Below, in pieces: positions 13,401 through 28,400 of a stretch of DNA of 64,000 nucleotides (its first letter is position 1; the number at the start of each line of letters is the position of its first letter). Made by a program: the position numbers and the translations under genes. This DNA comes from Chionis minor (taxonomy: Eukaryota; Chordata; Aves; Charadriiformes; Chionididae). Under the pieces are notes generated by a model. The model worked only from the letters and a program-made list of their open reading frames with translations. It had not been told where the DNA came from and did no database searches. The stretch spans positions 254,985-318,984 of the forward strand of contig VZSF01001148.1 in NCBI GenBank assembly GCA_013398295.1, given 5' to 3'.

Positions 13401-16400
13401 TTAACAATTCCAGGAAGGAAACATGTTCTTTTACTTTTCTTAGAGAGTGTCATCATCATAGCAGCTAGCTGGGAAGGATCGGCACTGGAGGAAGCATTAG
13501 CAATAGCAGAGGCAATCGTGCTAATACTCAGGACAGAGTCAGAATGATTAGATAAGCCGTCTTCAAACTTGTCTTTATGAATTCCATCCTAAGAGAAACA
13601 AAAATGAGTTAAGCACCAAATTAAGAAATTTTTGGTTAGTGTTTTGGTTTTTGTGGTTGTTGGTTTTGGTTTTATTACTTATTGTGCATTTCAGGATATG
13701 GTAATATATCAACATTCCTAGTTGTCACATTTTTAAACGCCTGTCAAGAAGGAATACCACAATAGGTGTAAAAAATCATTTCAATGAGAATTAAGTCTAC
13801 TCCACGTAGTTTTTTTCAAAAGATTAAATAAAGATTGCCAGCTAGGTAGCCTTAGTTCCTGTGAAACTTTTAAAATCCTAAAATGATTTAATCAAGTTGG
13901 AAGAACTGGGAGTAAAATCCCATCAGGAATAAACAGCAGAGAAGAAGCCAAAATACACAGTATCTTCCCAATTAACTTTAGATCATCTGCCTCTCTACAA
14001 GGGGAAAACAAAGTTATTTCTACAGTTTTCTCTATCACTCAAATCTGATTTCTTCTTTAGTTTTCACATTGGCTATTCTCAGCAAAGGGCATGGAATAAG
14101 TAGACAGTCACGTCCCGACCACAAGCTCTACCCGCTTCTCAGATACACAGACATTCAGGAAGGAAAGAAAGCGTCTGTCCTCCTGTAGATATGCATGCAT
14201 GTCTTCACAACATCCTCATAAAGAGACTGATGAAGTGTGGAGCAGATAAGTAGACCACGAGTGGACTCAAAACTGGCTGAACTGCCAGACTCAAAGAATT
14301 GTGATCTGCAGCACGAAGTCCAGCAGGAGGCCAGCGGCTCACTAGTGGAGTACTCCAGGGACCAAGACATCAACATCTTCATTAATGACCATGGGTAGTG
14401 GGGAAGAGCGCACCCTCAGCAAGTTCAATCATCATACAAAACTGGGAGGTGCAGTTGATACACCAGGAGAGTGGGCTGTCATTCAGAGGAACCTCAACAG
14501 GCCAGAAAAATGGGGTGAGAAGAATCTCACAAAGTTCAAAGAGCAATGCCAAGATCAGCACCTGGGGAGGAATAACCCCAGGCACTTGTACAGGCTGGGG
14601 ACCAACCAGCTGGAAAAAGCAGCTTAGCAGAAGAGGACTTGGGAGTCCTAACAGACATGACATTGGCCATGAACCAGCAACATGCCCTCGTGGCAATGAG
14701 GACCAACAGCATCCTGGGCTACAGTAAGAAAAGAGTTGCTAGTAGGCAGAGGGAGGTGATTCTTCCTCTCTGCTCAGCACTGGTGCAACCACATCTGGAG
14801 TGCTGCATCCAGCTACGGACTCCTCAGTACAAGAGAGACATGGACATACTGGAGAGAGTCTAGTGAAAGACCACAAAGATGCCTAAGAGCTTGGAGCACC
14901 TGTTGTATGAAGAGAGCACTGGAATTGTTTAGCCTCAAAAAGACAAGGTTCAGGAGGAAATCTTATCAATGTGTATAAACACCTAATGGGGAGGGGAGGG
15001 GAGTGGGGAAGGGTAATGAAGACGGACCCAGACTCCTCTCTGAGGCATCCAGTAAGAAGAAAGGGAAGCAATGGCCACAATTTTAAACACAGAAAATTCC
15101 ATTTAAACATAAGACTTTTAATGTCAACATGATCAAATGCTGAACAGGTTGCCCGGAGAGGATCCAGAGAGAGCACAGAGTCTCCATCCTTGGTCATACT
15201 CAAAACACGACCAGACTCTGATAAACCAGCTCGATTTGACCTGGCTCTGAGCAAGAAGGGATGGACTAGATGATCTCCAGGAGCACCTTCTGACCTTAAG
15301 CATTCTGTGATTTGTCTGTGTTTGAGAACATTTTAGCATCCATACCAGACTGAGGGTGACCTGAACTTGTACAAATTGAGGGTAGGGTAGATTAGAATCC
15401 GGATATACGTTATCAAAACCCCAAATTACTCATTTTGTATCTAGAACAATAGGGATAAGGATAAATTAGAAAGAAAAGTAGTTATGGCAGTACACAATCA
15501 GTACACAATCCAACCAGCACTTCTGCATTTAAGTCTGCAGCTTTCATTATCTGATCAGCTAAACCAAATCAAACTTGCTAGCTACTGATTCCTCTCAGTG
15601 GCTACGTAGGTGAAGGGCTGTTTCCGTAACTGAAAGGGTCTGTATGTGTTCTGCCTGATCAGAAAAAGAACATTACACATTACGGCAAAGAAGGTGGGTG
15701 TCTAGGATTAACAAATTGAAAATACACCCTTTTTTAACTTACAGCCCATCAATATTTTTGAATTTAAAAAAAATAAGACTTTATTCACATGCTAAAGACC
15801 AGCTGTTTCATTAAAAAAAAATAGGGCAAGACATAGCTGAAATTCATAAACTTGATCACAGAACATCAATAGCCTGGGAATCTCTGAAAAACTATGGGCT
15901 GATACACCAAGCAATTCCAAAAGGGCAGTAGGGAGGACAAAAAGGAAAGCAAGATGGTGATAGAGACACCTGACTCACTACAGGATCATGGCATTCTAAC
16001 AAAACTACCCTAACAAACAGTGGCACCTGTTACAATTCAAATGATCAATATAAAAAGCAGTGAGCTGATATTAAAGTCCAAATTTAGTTGTATTCAAAAA
16101 AGCAGTAATTGGAGTTATTTAAATTTTGTTCAAGTTTATAGTTACACTTAATAGGAAAATACAAGAGAAATACCTTTGCTTTACTTTTGGTACCAGCTTC
16201 TGTATTAATGCTTTTATGTATTCCAGCTGCAGTATCCATCCTATGCCATGCATCTTCACAGCTGGCAGAATCTGCATGTTCTTTTGTTTGTGATTCTAAA
16301 TCATCTAATAACAAAGAAAAAGACAGGGAAGTAATTTACAGTAAGTAAATTGTCTAAACACCTGCATTCTTGTGACATACATGCTCCCTTAAAGCTCAAT

Positions 16401-19400
16401 GGAAAAAAAGAGTCACTATCATGACACAAACCCAAATACTGCAAGTATTAATTCTTTCCTGTATAATAGTCAAAGTTTACATTCAGGTCACAAAATTAGC
16501 TGGTATTATGAATACCATGCTCACACTCTTCAGATTTTATTTTCAAGTAGCTTATCATATTAGCATATGCAAAACAAACCTTTTCATAAAACAGTGTTTG
16601 CAAGGTAGTACGAACACAGAACAAACTCCAGTAGAAAACTGTAGGAGTTGAATATGGGTAAAGCCAATTTTCTTATGCTTGAGACAGGGTTTGTGGTAGA
16701 CAGCAGCAAACTGGCTATTTTGAAGGATAATGTTTAGGAGGGAGAGCTAGGTTTCTGAAACCATCAAAACCATGAATAATCTTCTTGATTAGAGGATCAA
16801 ACCCAAACTAGGAGGTATTGTTGATATTTGTTGAAACAGTAGCCTCTATATCTCATGAGTCCCTGCTTGAAGGAAAACATCTGGACTCTCTAGAACACTA
16901 GAAATCAACTTTTAAAGGTGCTCTGATGGTGAGAAAAAAAAGTATAAAAAACCAAACATTTTTTGTTTGGGATGTTTTTTGTGGGGAGGGGTCGTCTTCA
17001 GTTTGGTTTTTTTGTTAGGGGTTCCCCCCCCTTGCTTCTGTTCTTATAGTAGATATTTGGGGTTTGGATATATTTCATATTTCAAATAACAACCTCCTTA
17101 GGTTGCTGACCTCTCAGCTTCCTCTCCATCTGCTGCTCCTTAAGCGAGAATTGCATACTTGTGTTGCTTGTGATAAAGATTATTACTACCAGTACTACTG
17201 AAAAATCAGATGGCAGTAACTATTAATATCTTGGCCACAAAGTGACCCAAATATCTCCTTTCTCTAGCATTTATAGTAACCCTCATATCAAAAGAGCCAC
17301 AGAGCATATTAATGTATTTTTCTATTATTGAAAGTAGCAATTATAACAATTTAATTGAACAGAGGCCACTAACTCCCGGTATTTTTTGACAAAAAAGAAA
17401 GTATTGTATAGTGAATTTAAGCACACAAACATAAGATTTGAAAAAAAAAATCATTAGAGACCCTTTAAAAATATTTGCAAGCTCCCAGCATGAGGAAAGT
17501 TACAGCTGTAAAGCTGTTTCAAGAAAGCAGGCTCCATGCTGTACAAGCAGGTCACAAAGTCTGGTGTTGCCACAGTTCTATCAGGAGCAGTAGAGATGCT
17601 TTAAAATGCGCTCATCCTTTCCTAAACTTACCTTATGAAGTTGACAGGCATATATATGCACCAAAATGTGTACTGTGATCTTTACATACAAAATTTTGGA
17701 GGAACTTCCTGAATTATTACCTTAAGTTAAGCAGATCATTAGTGTATTTTTTATTTTTTTTTAAAGATGGCAGGAAAAAAATGTAGACTATGTTTTATGC
17801 ACACACTGTCAGCTCAGCTATAACCTGAATTGTTTTCCTTCTTTCGCTATACCTTCTATACCTATATGAGCACACAGACCAATTTTCTTGGGGTTTTGTT
17901 TGCTTGGTTTTTGGCAAAACATTTATACAGCTTTTTCAACAGCAAAACTCTTAACGGACTTCAAATATTACAAGACATTCTGGCACTTATCTAGTATCTG
18001 GAAATGCTGAAATATCCAAGACAATTTAGGGTAGTACTTGGTATTAGAATGTTCTCACTTGTAAGTGTTTAGGTTCTGTGTTTTTCCAGGGCAAAGAGGG
18101 GTGGGGGAGGTGCTCACAGCAAAAAAAGATACTTGGTGAATGAAAACTACAGTCTTTCTATCACGGATTACTCTTAATAGTTATATACAAGTAATTCTTA
18201 ACTACTCTTATAACCACTGCCTAGTGCTGACCCTTCTGTTCTATTATTACCTGAAAACACCTCAGACAACTGCGAAATCTCTTGGGCGGTGTGACCTCCT
18301 GACGAATCAGACTGCCTTAGCAAAGCAACAGGTTGCCTTTTCTTTGGAGATGTAATATAGTAACCAAAAGACGGCTATAAAAAAAAAAAAAGAATTACCC
18401 CAGAATACAGCATGAGTAAATTTAATCATTAATAAATAGGTTCAGTAGGCTTGCAAAGCACTTTCAGCCACAGCGGCTCCCCAGTTGGCATTTGGCTGTC
18501 ATACAGCTGAGAAATAACATGTCTCCTAGCATTGCAAATGCCTAATCCAAATACGTACACTTCCAATATAGACATAAGATAAACTAACAACTTATTTATA
18601 GCAGTCAGACAAAAGAAAGTAGATATGCTCTCATCATCTCTACCTGGAGGCATGCTCTGTCACACAGCCTCTAAATGCACCTGCACAGAACATGCCAACT
18701 CTACCAATCCACCAGAACACAATCGAATGACACAAGCGTATTTTTGACTTCTGCCTCCCATTGCACACACTACCCCGCTTTATTATTTTTTCTTGTCTGC
18801 AACACAGATGAGATACTGTCTACCAACAGCAGATAAGAGACAAGTATCAGATAGATGCAAGAAGCATACAGAAGTATGTTGATAAGTTAGGGTCTAGATG
18901 ACTACACTTCTACTGAAGTTGGGCATTTGCCTACATAGCACATCAACTATCATTAGCCATGCCATATATTCAAATACCCCTGTCTAAGCAGTATTGCATT
19001 CAACTACTATGTGGATTGTTTACTTGACCTCCAACGTGTACCCTGTATATGGTGTACTTTTCTCTCTCTAATCCTATACATAATTATTTCCTGACCAAAA
19101 GGTGAAGATCAAGATTCATCAATAACACCAGCCAGCCCTTCACATCAGAAATTTCAAGTGGGAAACAAAAGCCAATCCAGACCTGTCACGCATAGAGAAT
19201 TTCCTTTGCAAGTTAACTTAGAAAAGCAGTTCTCAGAAAGAATTAGTTACAACATAAAAGAAACGAGATTAGTGCTAGCTGTTGTTGTTCTTGTCTTTTC
19301 CTTGTGTTTTAATATTAACATTAAGATACATACCCGTTTCACATCACTGCCTCCACCAAGACAACCAAGAGCTTCAGATCTCTGACCGAAGAACTCCCCC

Positions 19401-22400
19401 AAAGACAAACGTAAATAACTGGCATCTTTATCAAGATCAGATGTTCTCGGCAGAACGCAGCTATTGGCAGATTTCCATGAAGTATCTGCTAATTCAGATG
19501 CATTCAGAATGTCTACTTTTTCCATCTGCAGACAAAGACATTTCAGAAGCTGTTAACTTGGAAATAAGTTAGAAAACTATTCTGTTTACATCGAGATAAT
19601 TAGTTACCTGCACAAGTTTGCGTGCTTTCTCAAATTCTTCCTGGTCTTGTGCAATCATAGCTGCTGCTTCAGCTTAAAACCAAAGAGAACAATTATTAAA
19701 ATAAGGCATAGGTTATTCACTGCTGTCATTACTAATTTGCATCATTAAACTAAATTTTGAGGGACAGACATTGCAATATCTAATTCTACATCTGAGATAA
19801 CTTGGGACGCGGTAGGAGTAATTCCATCCTCTTATGGTGAGAAGAGTTCATATGTAATTTGTTTTAAAAGAGTACTCCCTGGATCTTTAGGAGACAACGT
19901 AGAAGCAACATCTAGTTGACTTAGTGGTTAATAAAGAAAGTTTCTTACAGCCTTAACCCCAAACCAAACTATAGCTTCATAAGTTATGCTAAGCATACTA
20001 GCTAGAATAGAGCATCATATGGCTACTTCCAAAAAACTTTTACTACATTTGGTTTTGAAAATTTCAATGTGGTACCTGTGAACTGGAGCAAAAGAAACAA
20101 ACTGGTTTGTACCAGTTCACAAAATACCTGTGAAAATTAGCAGGCCAAATAAATCAATACTTCTTTTAAATTCAAATGCTTGTATTTTTACAATTACCAT
20201 TTACAGAACAATGAACACTTAAAGTCTCTTCACCAAAATGACATGAAAAACTGCTGATGAAGACAGATCGCTCTACCACTTTATTTCAATGTCAGCATAT
20301 CATTAAGCCCGTCAAAACTTATAAAATACATGACCTTGTACCCACTGCATCCCTAGTCATAAAGGATACAGGGCAAATTGAGGAAAAACTCAAGAATAGC
20401 CACAAACTTGTGAAGTGAATGAGCTGTTGTCCATAAAATTACTTATGGGAATCTGCAATACATACTCTGAGTACAGAAACAAAATTGGAATACATCTCTA
20501 CTGAGCAATCCAACTGCATTTCCTAAAGGCACCCTAGCACTATCAATGACACATTGTTATATCCGGTTGAACTCGAAGTCAGCATCAGTTCTTCCTTAAT
20601 CCCCTGTATAAGCCATACAGCTCTCTGAAGACTTCCTCAAGCACCAAACTCTGTCAAGTGAGCAATCCTGCACTATTCTACACAAGAATACATTGGGCGC
20701 ACAGTTTGCTGACAGAGATAGACATGTCATAAATGAGACTCTGAAGCATCAGATGTAACATTTCCTTTCTGTCCCTACCAATAAAATCCCTCATCTATCA
20801 AGTATCACACTTGAGCACTGCAGACAGACAGGGAAACTAGCAGCTGGAAAAATGCTAACGACATTGAACCTGTAAGCACATGTGTTCTACCACATGAAGA
20901 GGTAAGCAAATCGGCTTGAAAGCAGGACTGCTTTAAAAACCCATGAGGTGGGAAAAAGCTAAACAGCCTTAGAAAAATTTAAAACAGTCATATATTCTAA
21001 TCACTTGACAACCTGAGTCTCAGATGCAGGAAAGCATCAGAAATATGCTGGCATTTGACAAAAATGAAGGAGCTCTGCTTTACTGACCCAGTAGATTAGG
21101 AAGTTTCTACCAAATTAGATTGTATTCTGCTCCAGCAGAAGACCACTGCAGGGTTGAAAAACATTATTTCAACCAATCAGCCCTTTGATCACTTTTTCAA
21201 AATAAACAATTCTAGACAGCAACATATACAGCACTCTCTTTGAAAGAGGAACCTTGAGTGGACCATGGACATCCATAAGTCAACTTTAGAAACTAGAAGA
21301 GACTGGGAGAAACACTGTTACACACATTGCTAAAATCTGTCTAGTCAGACAGATGACCAGATGACATTTTGGTACTACGGAACTGATTTGTCTGCAGTAC
21401 TGTGTGCATATTATCCAAGCCTGTACGACAAACATGCAGACTCTCATGAAGATCAATCTGAGACAGCTGAAGAAAAATAAACAGTTTTAAGTAAACAGAG
21501 GTTCAAAAAGTCTGGAATTTGCTAGGAGATGAGAGTCTAGTAAAGCTCCTCAACAAGCTCCGACATTTTCCAGTATCATTTTTCAGCATCAAGGCATTCC
21601 CAAGGGATTCAAAAAAACAAAAAACAAACAAACCACCAGCTAGTGAATTCAGCAGCTCTTTTCACATTCTAGTTATTTTGTAGTAATTTCTTGCTTACAA
21701 TTATTTCCCGTCTTAGAACCATCATGCAATACCATATAACTATGGTATCCTCTTCTTGAAAGAGAGGACAACAATAATTAGAGTCCAAAGGAAACATTGT
21801 GGAAATGACAGCTACAGGATTTACTTCTGCTTATAAAATAGGTATCAGCAACACGTTAGAATGCTTTTTGAAACAAAACAGAAAGACTCTTCATGGAAAA
21901 AGCTATCAACTATAACTAATGATAATACCACTGTAAGCTACTGTCAACATCACCTTCCAAATTATTTTTAGTATCTAAAGCCTGGAGGCTTTGCAACACC
22001 AAATACTGATTTGTTGAAGTAGAAGAAAAAAAATGAAGAAAGTTTACTTAACACTATTACAGATAACAACAGCTAACTAAAAAGGAAAAAGATTACATAC
22101 ATCCAGTAACGAATTCCTCATTTATTTTATCATCTTCAGACAGATTTAAATCTTGTTCTTCATCAAACGAAGTATAATATGCAAGATCAGTCACCCATTT
22201 GCCCTCTTCATTTTGATAGACAATGCTGTGTGGTAAGTCACCTGAAAAGATATATCAAATGCTACAGTTGGTTAAAATAAAAAGGAATGTGACAAAGTCT
22301 CTTAAGTTTAGATCAAGGAGTTCAAAAACAACACAGCCCAAGTTGCTGCAACTGCAATTTAAACTAGTTTCATCAAATACACAACACTTAAGTGCAATAC

Positions 22401-25400
22401 ACAAGAGTATTTTTTAAAAACAAACACAAGCCAAAATTTATTCATGCTACATTGGTTTTTATTACCAACTTGCACAACTAAAGAAAAACACTTACAGAGC
22501 TTATAATTTTATTTCTCTTTCCATACAACAGAGGCTGGTCACAACTGTATAGATGGGTTATATCTAATGCAACCTACCTTTGTTTGTTGTAGCTACACTT
22601 ATGTTCTCGCAGCTGTCTGCAGTTGGAGACAGGTAAGTATCGGCAAGACCAACTTCACATTCAGTTGCATCTGTCTGAGGTGCATTTGCACTAAGAACTT
22701 TAGAAGTGGTGTAGTGGCCCAACAATTCTTTTGCCGTGTGTAGTGCCTCTGCATCAGAAGCAGCAGCTTGACGCCCAGAGGACTGTATATCTTGCTTTGG
22801 AAGGACATCCGAGACATCAGCTTTATGGCTGTCCATGCACTGAAGATACACTGAATCTAACTGCAACTCAGCAGCAGTACAGGAATCCAGCACGTCTCCA
22901 GTAGTCACGGAATTCTTAGAAAACAATAATCATTTGAAAAGTGTCAGAAGTGCAGTTGGTAATTGTGCTAACAGTTCTAGGTACAAAACAGTCCAAGTTA
23001 AGTATGTTTGAAAAACATATCTAAAACCACAGTGGTGTTATTAATTCTTAGTAAAGAAAGTTTGGTTGTTAGTTCAACCTCTAACAAGTTTTCAAACACG
23101 CTGCCATCTTCTGCTACAGCCTTATTCTATGCAATAAAGAGAAATTTAAACGACAATTTCATACCAGTTGCTGTACTGCTCTGTGCAGCATTTCTTTTTG
23201 CACAGGACATCCAGTCATGCCTTGATTTTGTGAATCTTCATCACTAGCATTTCCGGAGTCTACTGTCACAGCCTGGCAAGTGTCAAGAACCTGAAAGTTC
23301 TCCTTTAAAAAAAAAAAATTTAGGTTGCACTAGAACAGATATACCAACAAAAAAAAGTCACATTACAATTGTTTTTACAATGTTAAAAAATTCTCTAGTA
23401 AAGAGATTATCATACTTTGTTCGCTTATGTGCCACTGCCAGAGGCATCTCTAGGTGCTAGCACCATCACCAAGGACACTAGTTCCTGGCTATGCTGATCC
23501 ATGCATGTGCCCCCAAAGGGACACACAGCAAGAAGATGGAGGATTTCTTCTTATTCCTACTACATGCTTTCATTCCCTTTAACAAGGGCACCATGCTACT
23601 CCTCTTCCCCTTCTGGCTGAAGGCTTCAAATCCAACTCAGAACCTGTTGCACCTACCCCGCTGCCTATCAAAATAGCAGAGAAGCAAGAACATCTTACAT
23701 AAGTAGAAAAGACCTGAGGTCAGAGAGCAGAACTGTATTATTCTCATTCTTCAAACAACAACCTATTCCTTTCTGCATGCACAGCCACGAATCAACAACT
23801 GGCACCCTATGCAGACCGCTTTTACAGAGTTAATAACACTTTCCACAGCTTGGAAACTTTTATGTCAGTTGGGAAATCTCTGAAATTTCAAAAGCTACAC
23901 TTCATTCAACTGTTTAAATCAATCACACTTTCCCATTCTGGTCAAGCATGCAACTGCCGGGATCGCATCCATCACTGCAAAGCCAAGAAAATGGAAAGGC
24001 ATTTAATCCCTGGCACTGCATTTGTAATGGAGCTAACTGCTGCTCAAAGATAAACCACAAGCCAGCTAGTTGCTGCTCTACACCTACCTTTCACACACTG
24101 ACCACTTCTTTAAGAGACTTACTTACTCTCCTGGAAAAACGAGTCTCTGTGATACTATACACTTAATAAAACGTTGGAGATTGCTATCCAAGATAATAAA
24201 ACAGTGATCAAAAAGATTTAATAAACTACTTGTATGACAAAAAAATAAATGCCAGCATGTTACCCTCATAGTTACACAAACAAAAAACCAATCTTTTGTC
24301 AGTAGTGAATTAAATTTCTTTCCAACAAGTTCAAGCAACATCTTAAAAGAAAATTCCATTCTGTTCTTTGAATTTTGTTGCAATCAAAACTGTAACTCTC
24401 ATTAAGAATAGCAACAAGCCCAACTAGTAAAAGTAGTTTTATCACAGAACCATCAGATTAAAATTAAGCAATTCCTACACAGAAAATAGGCCCATCTCTT
24501 TGATTCTACAAGCAAGTTACAAGTGAGATCAAAAGATCGCCGTAGTTTCGGTTCAGCTGACCAGCTTGCTGGGGCTGGAGGGGACAGGGTAAAGCAAGCA
24601 TTTTACGGGTATTAGCTTTCTTATGCAAATTTATCTTCCATCAAAAATTCTTTGCATTCAGAGGCTGGTAACCAAAATTAAAATCATGCCATTACAAGAT
24701 GACGGTATCAGTAGAGGTTTTGACTCAGTTAACAATGATATCATTTCCCTTAGTAGACTTGAGAGGATCCCAAAAGCTTATCTAGAAACATCTTACCATC
24801 TCTGACACTAAAAACCACAACTAGGAAGCTGAGAGGGGAAGCAAGGTGTATAAGAAACATTCATACCCTAAAGCTATCAAGAGTATGCCTCAGAGGTACA
24901 ATAAATTCAGAGCAGCATAAACAATCCAAAACTCTAAAACCAATTTTTATTTTGCAGTAAGGATTAAGAAATGCAGTATTCAGTAGTCCAGCAGAAAAAG
25001 TCCATCTTCAGGAAATACTACTGATGCTGTATTAATTATTACAGGATTTCTCTGAGGACAAGTTTTCATCATTCCAGAAAAGGGAGAGAAATCCAGTCTT
25101 AGGAGTTTGGGGGAAGGTTTTCACCTTTGCAAGATCAGGTAACAGAATTGACTGTACAAGGTCCTCTACCAGAGTCGCTTATCAAGAGAAACACGAATGC
25201 CATGCACAGGACAGTGAGGGGTGTGAGGAGCAGGGTTAGAGAGGGAGGGGAAACCTGAAGAGAGACTTGAATAAAGGAGACACTATAATAGGAAACTCTT
25301 CAGCTTTGCTGTAAGCCTTCCTGACTAACACCTCTTGGGACAGCCAGCTACTTACCTAATTCCACCTTATCTCATAAACAGCAAGACTTTCTGTAACAAG

Positions 25401-28400
25401 CAGGTGAATCAGCTGCTAGCTCTGCACTACAAGGAGCTACCTAGCTCCTTTCCTTTTCCCCCCACATCCCCTCCCTCCCCCCCAAGGAAAACTTGCAGAG
25501 GGAACAGGAAAAAGTCAGAGGTTCAGTCAAATGGCTTTGTTTCTAGTTTAGAGCAGTATTTGCTACCTTTAAATTTCAAAATAATCCTTTGCTGTGCAGG
25601 CTGCCTGTTGGACGGTATTTCAGTTTGTCAGGAAAGAAGTAAAACCTAGTTCACCCTGGCATACAACTTTCAATGATGCTACTGTGTTTAAGGGCCATTG
25701 GGCATGCTGAGCTTTGAATTTTAAACCTACTTGAAATAAGCCATTTTCAGAAAGCTTCAGCGCTGTACAGCATTCTGAGAGTTTCTGTATGTCGGTGTCT
25801 CCTCTTGTCATTTCTGGTTGTATCAGCTGCTCAAAATATGCTTCTAGTTGGTTATCAAAGAACTCTTCATCATCAATATCATCATCTATTGAAACAGAAG
25901 AAAATATCCTATTCATCTTTCAAGGACATTTTATATCACCTGACATACTATCAAAGCAACTCCATAGTTTTTAATACATCGAGTCTCACAATATGCTCAC
26001 ACAGAGCAGAGTTATCTTGTTTTTCCCCTTAAAATGAGTGGGTCACAAAAACATGTAATTGTTTTGCTGTGTATCATTAGTAAGACATATCACAGAGTAA
26101 GACAAGATGACTATAAGCTGGCATGTTAACTTCTAGGCTGTCAAGTGACCCATCCTCCTTCACATGATCTATACACAACCATGTTCCAACTAGCAAATCG
26201 TACACATACTCATACATTAAAAGTAAAATATACGTAACATTTTTCAAACTTAACAGAAAGTGACTGAAGCATAGTTCTCTATTTCAATGGCAAAAAATAT
26301 TAAGTGCTATTACTAAGAACAGTACTATTCCTATTTGCCAAGTGAGATGTTTTCCAAGACACAATTTTTCTGTTAACTTCATTTTTATACACTTAATGCA
26401 CAACTGAAGTTATGCAACCAGCAAGACTTCAAAAAGACAGTCATGACACCTGTAGATGTAACAGCGAAAAATCCTGTAACCCTACTTGAATGCAGGGCTG
26501 CTTCGTCTCAAGACAGCACTAAACCTATTTATCACTCCACTTTCCTCGTTCTTGGTGCATCTGAGGACATACCCTTGCACGTTACCTGCAAAGTCAACTG
26601 CATTAATAAAGAAGAGCATGTTTGTAAACTCTTCTTTACTTATACAGAAGCTTGTATATAGTTATACAAGCTCTTGCTTTTATCCCTGCATGTAAACTAG
26701 ACCTCAGTCTTGGATGCCACTGTGCACATGTGGCACCTGAAGAGAACTGAAACTCAGGTAAAAGTTAATTCTAACTGCATGTAAATGTTCATCATAAAAA
26801 GTTTATTAATCTAAACTGAAACTGTAACTATGGTTATGAATTTAGTAAATGAATTCCCACATGTCTACCTGTATTTTTTGATTCACGGTGACTGAAGGCT
26901 ATTGTTTAATTTTTTGACTGAACTTGCAATTGTGATTTTCTCTGACAAATCCCATAGCCACCTACTCCTATTACAATTTTAAAATAGCCAGTTTTCCAAT
27001 CCAACACAGTTGTAATATTCCTAATACTCATTTTTGATCAAGCATAATCCTATATTAAATACTTCAATAAAACAATACCTTTCTTCTCAAGTACATAATA
27101 ACATTGTGTCAGAATTCTAGACTCAGCTACTCAGAGTACACTTACCAGTGGAATCTTCTTCTGAGCTTGCAAGAGATGAGAGTTTCTCATTTTCCAAAAA
27201 ACTTGAAAGGCTATTGCTAAGATGATCGCTTGAGATTTCACCTTCTATCAGCTTTTCAGTAGGTTCAGATGGTTCAACCTGTGAAAAAGCACCCATACAG
27301 AAATGTTTCCAGAATTACTAACTATTGCATAAATTCAGTTAATGATAAACAATTAATAAGGTTAATAATATTGCAAAACTCCCCCCCTCTTTTTTTTTCC
27401 CCAGCAAATATTCTAGTTCCAATAGACTTTGCCTGCTAGCTTCCAGAATGGATACATGCAAGAAATACAGGGATCATAAAGGGGAAAGAGAGGAAAAAGC
27501 ATCTGCCTGACACCAAACTTAAAAAGTAACATCTGTTTTGGATTTAGTCTCACACACTCTGTGATAAACATATCTTTAACAGACAGCAAAAAAGTCAAAG
27601 TTCAGAAAGTAAAACATTTGAAAGGGACTTGAATTATGGTTTTCAGATGACAGCCTGTGAGCATTCACGTGCAACTCACTGACCACTGTAGCCCCTCCTC
27701 AAAGTAATTAACAAGTAGAGGGGCAAGTCAAATCAGGTTGATATTGTCTACTCCAAAAGCATTCCAAAAAGTTCCTCAAAAGGCTTTTCACTAAGCTAAA
27801 CTACAATTGGGATAAAGCGTAAAGTCCTTACATGGATAAAGAACTGTAAGACAGCAGAGGCTAGGAGTGAACAGATTAAGTGGAGTCATGCTCCCATGGT
27901 ACTAATTATGTTAATTGAGCTGCAAAAAGGAGGCAAAGTGAGGCATAACACATTCAGCATGCAAGCACCATTATAAACTTAAGGGATACACGACAGAAGA
28001 CAATAAATACAGTTCAATTCCCTCCCTCCTCCTCTCACAGAATTAAGTCTAATACAAGACTAATATTAGAAAATTTCTAATTTCACTATATTTAGAAAAG
28101 GTTTCACCTTGTTATTCTTACTGTCTGGAAGAAAACATATTCCAGTTGACAAATCTGGAACAAAAGAATGTAGTATAATCAGTATTTTAATTTGTTCTTG
28201 TTCTACTACTAAGTGCTAACTATTCTATAAGGTAGCAGACCAAGCCTCTTGAAGGTTTTGGCATACATCATAAAAATAACCCTGAACTATACTTGTTATC
28301 ACAATAACAAAGTTTATGTGTTCTCATAACAATGATCAAAAATATCTGGGAGTAATTAAAAAGGCAGGGCTTCATCAGGGCTACAACTGTAAAAATTATG

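Noticed and set aside
14385..14863. overlapping + strand frames of 74-109 codons
   Set aside because: They are pieces of the decayed CR1 ORF2, broken by frameshifts, not a host gene.
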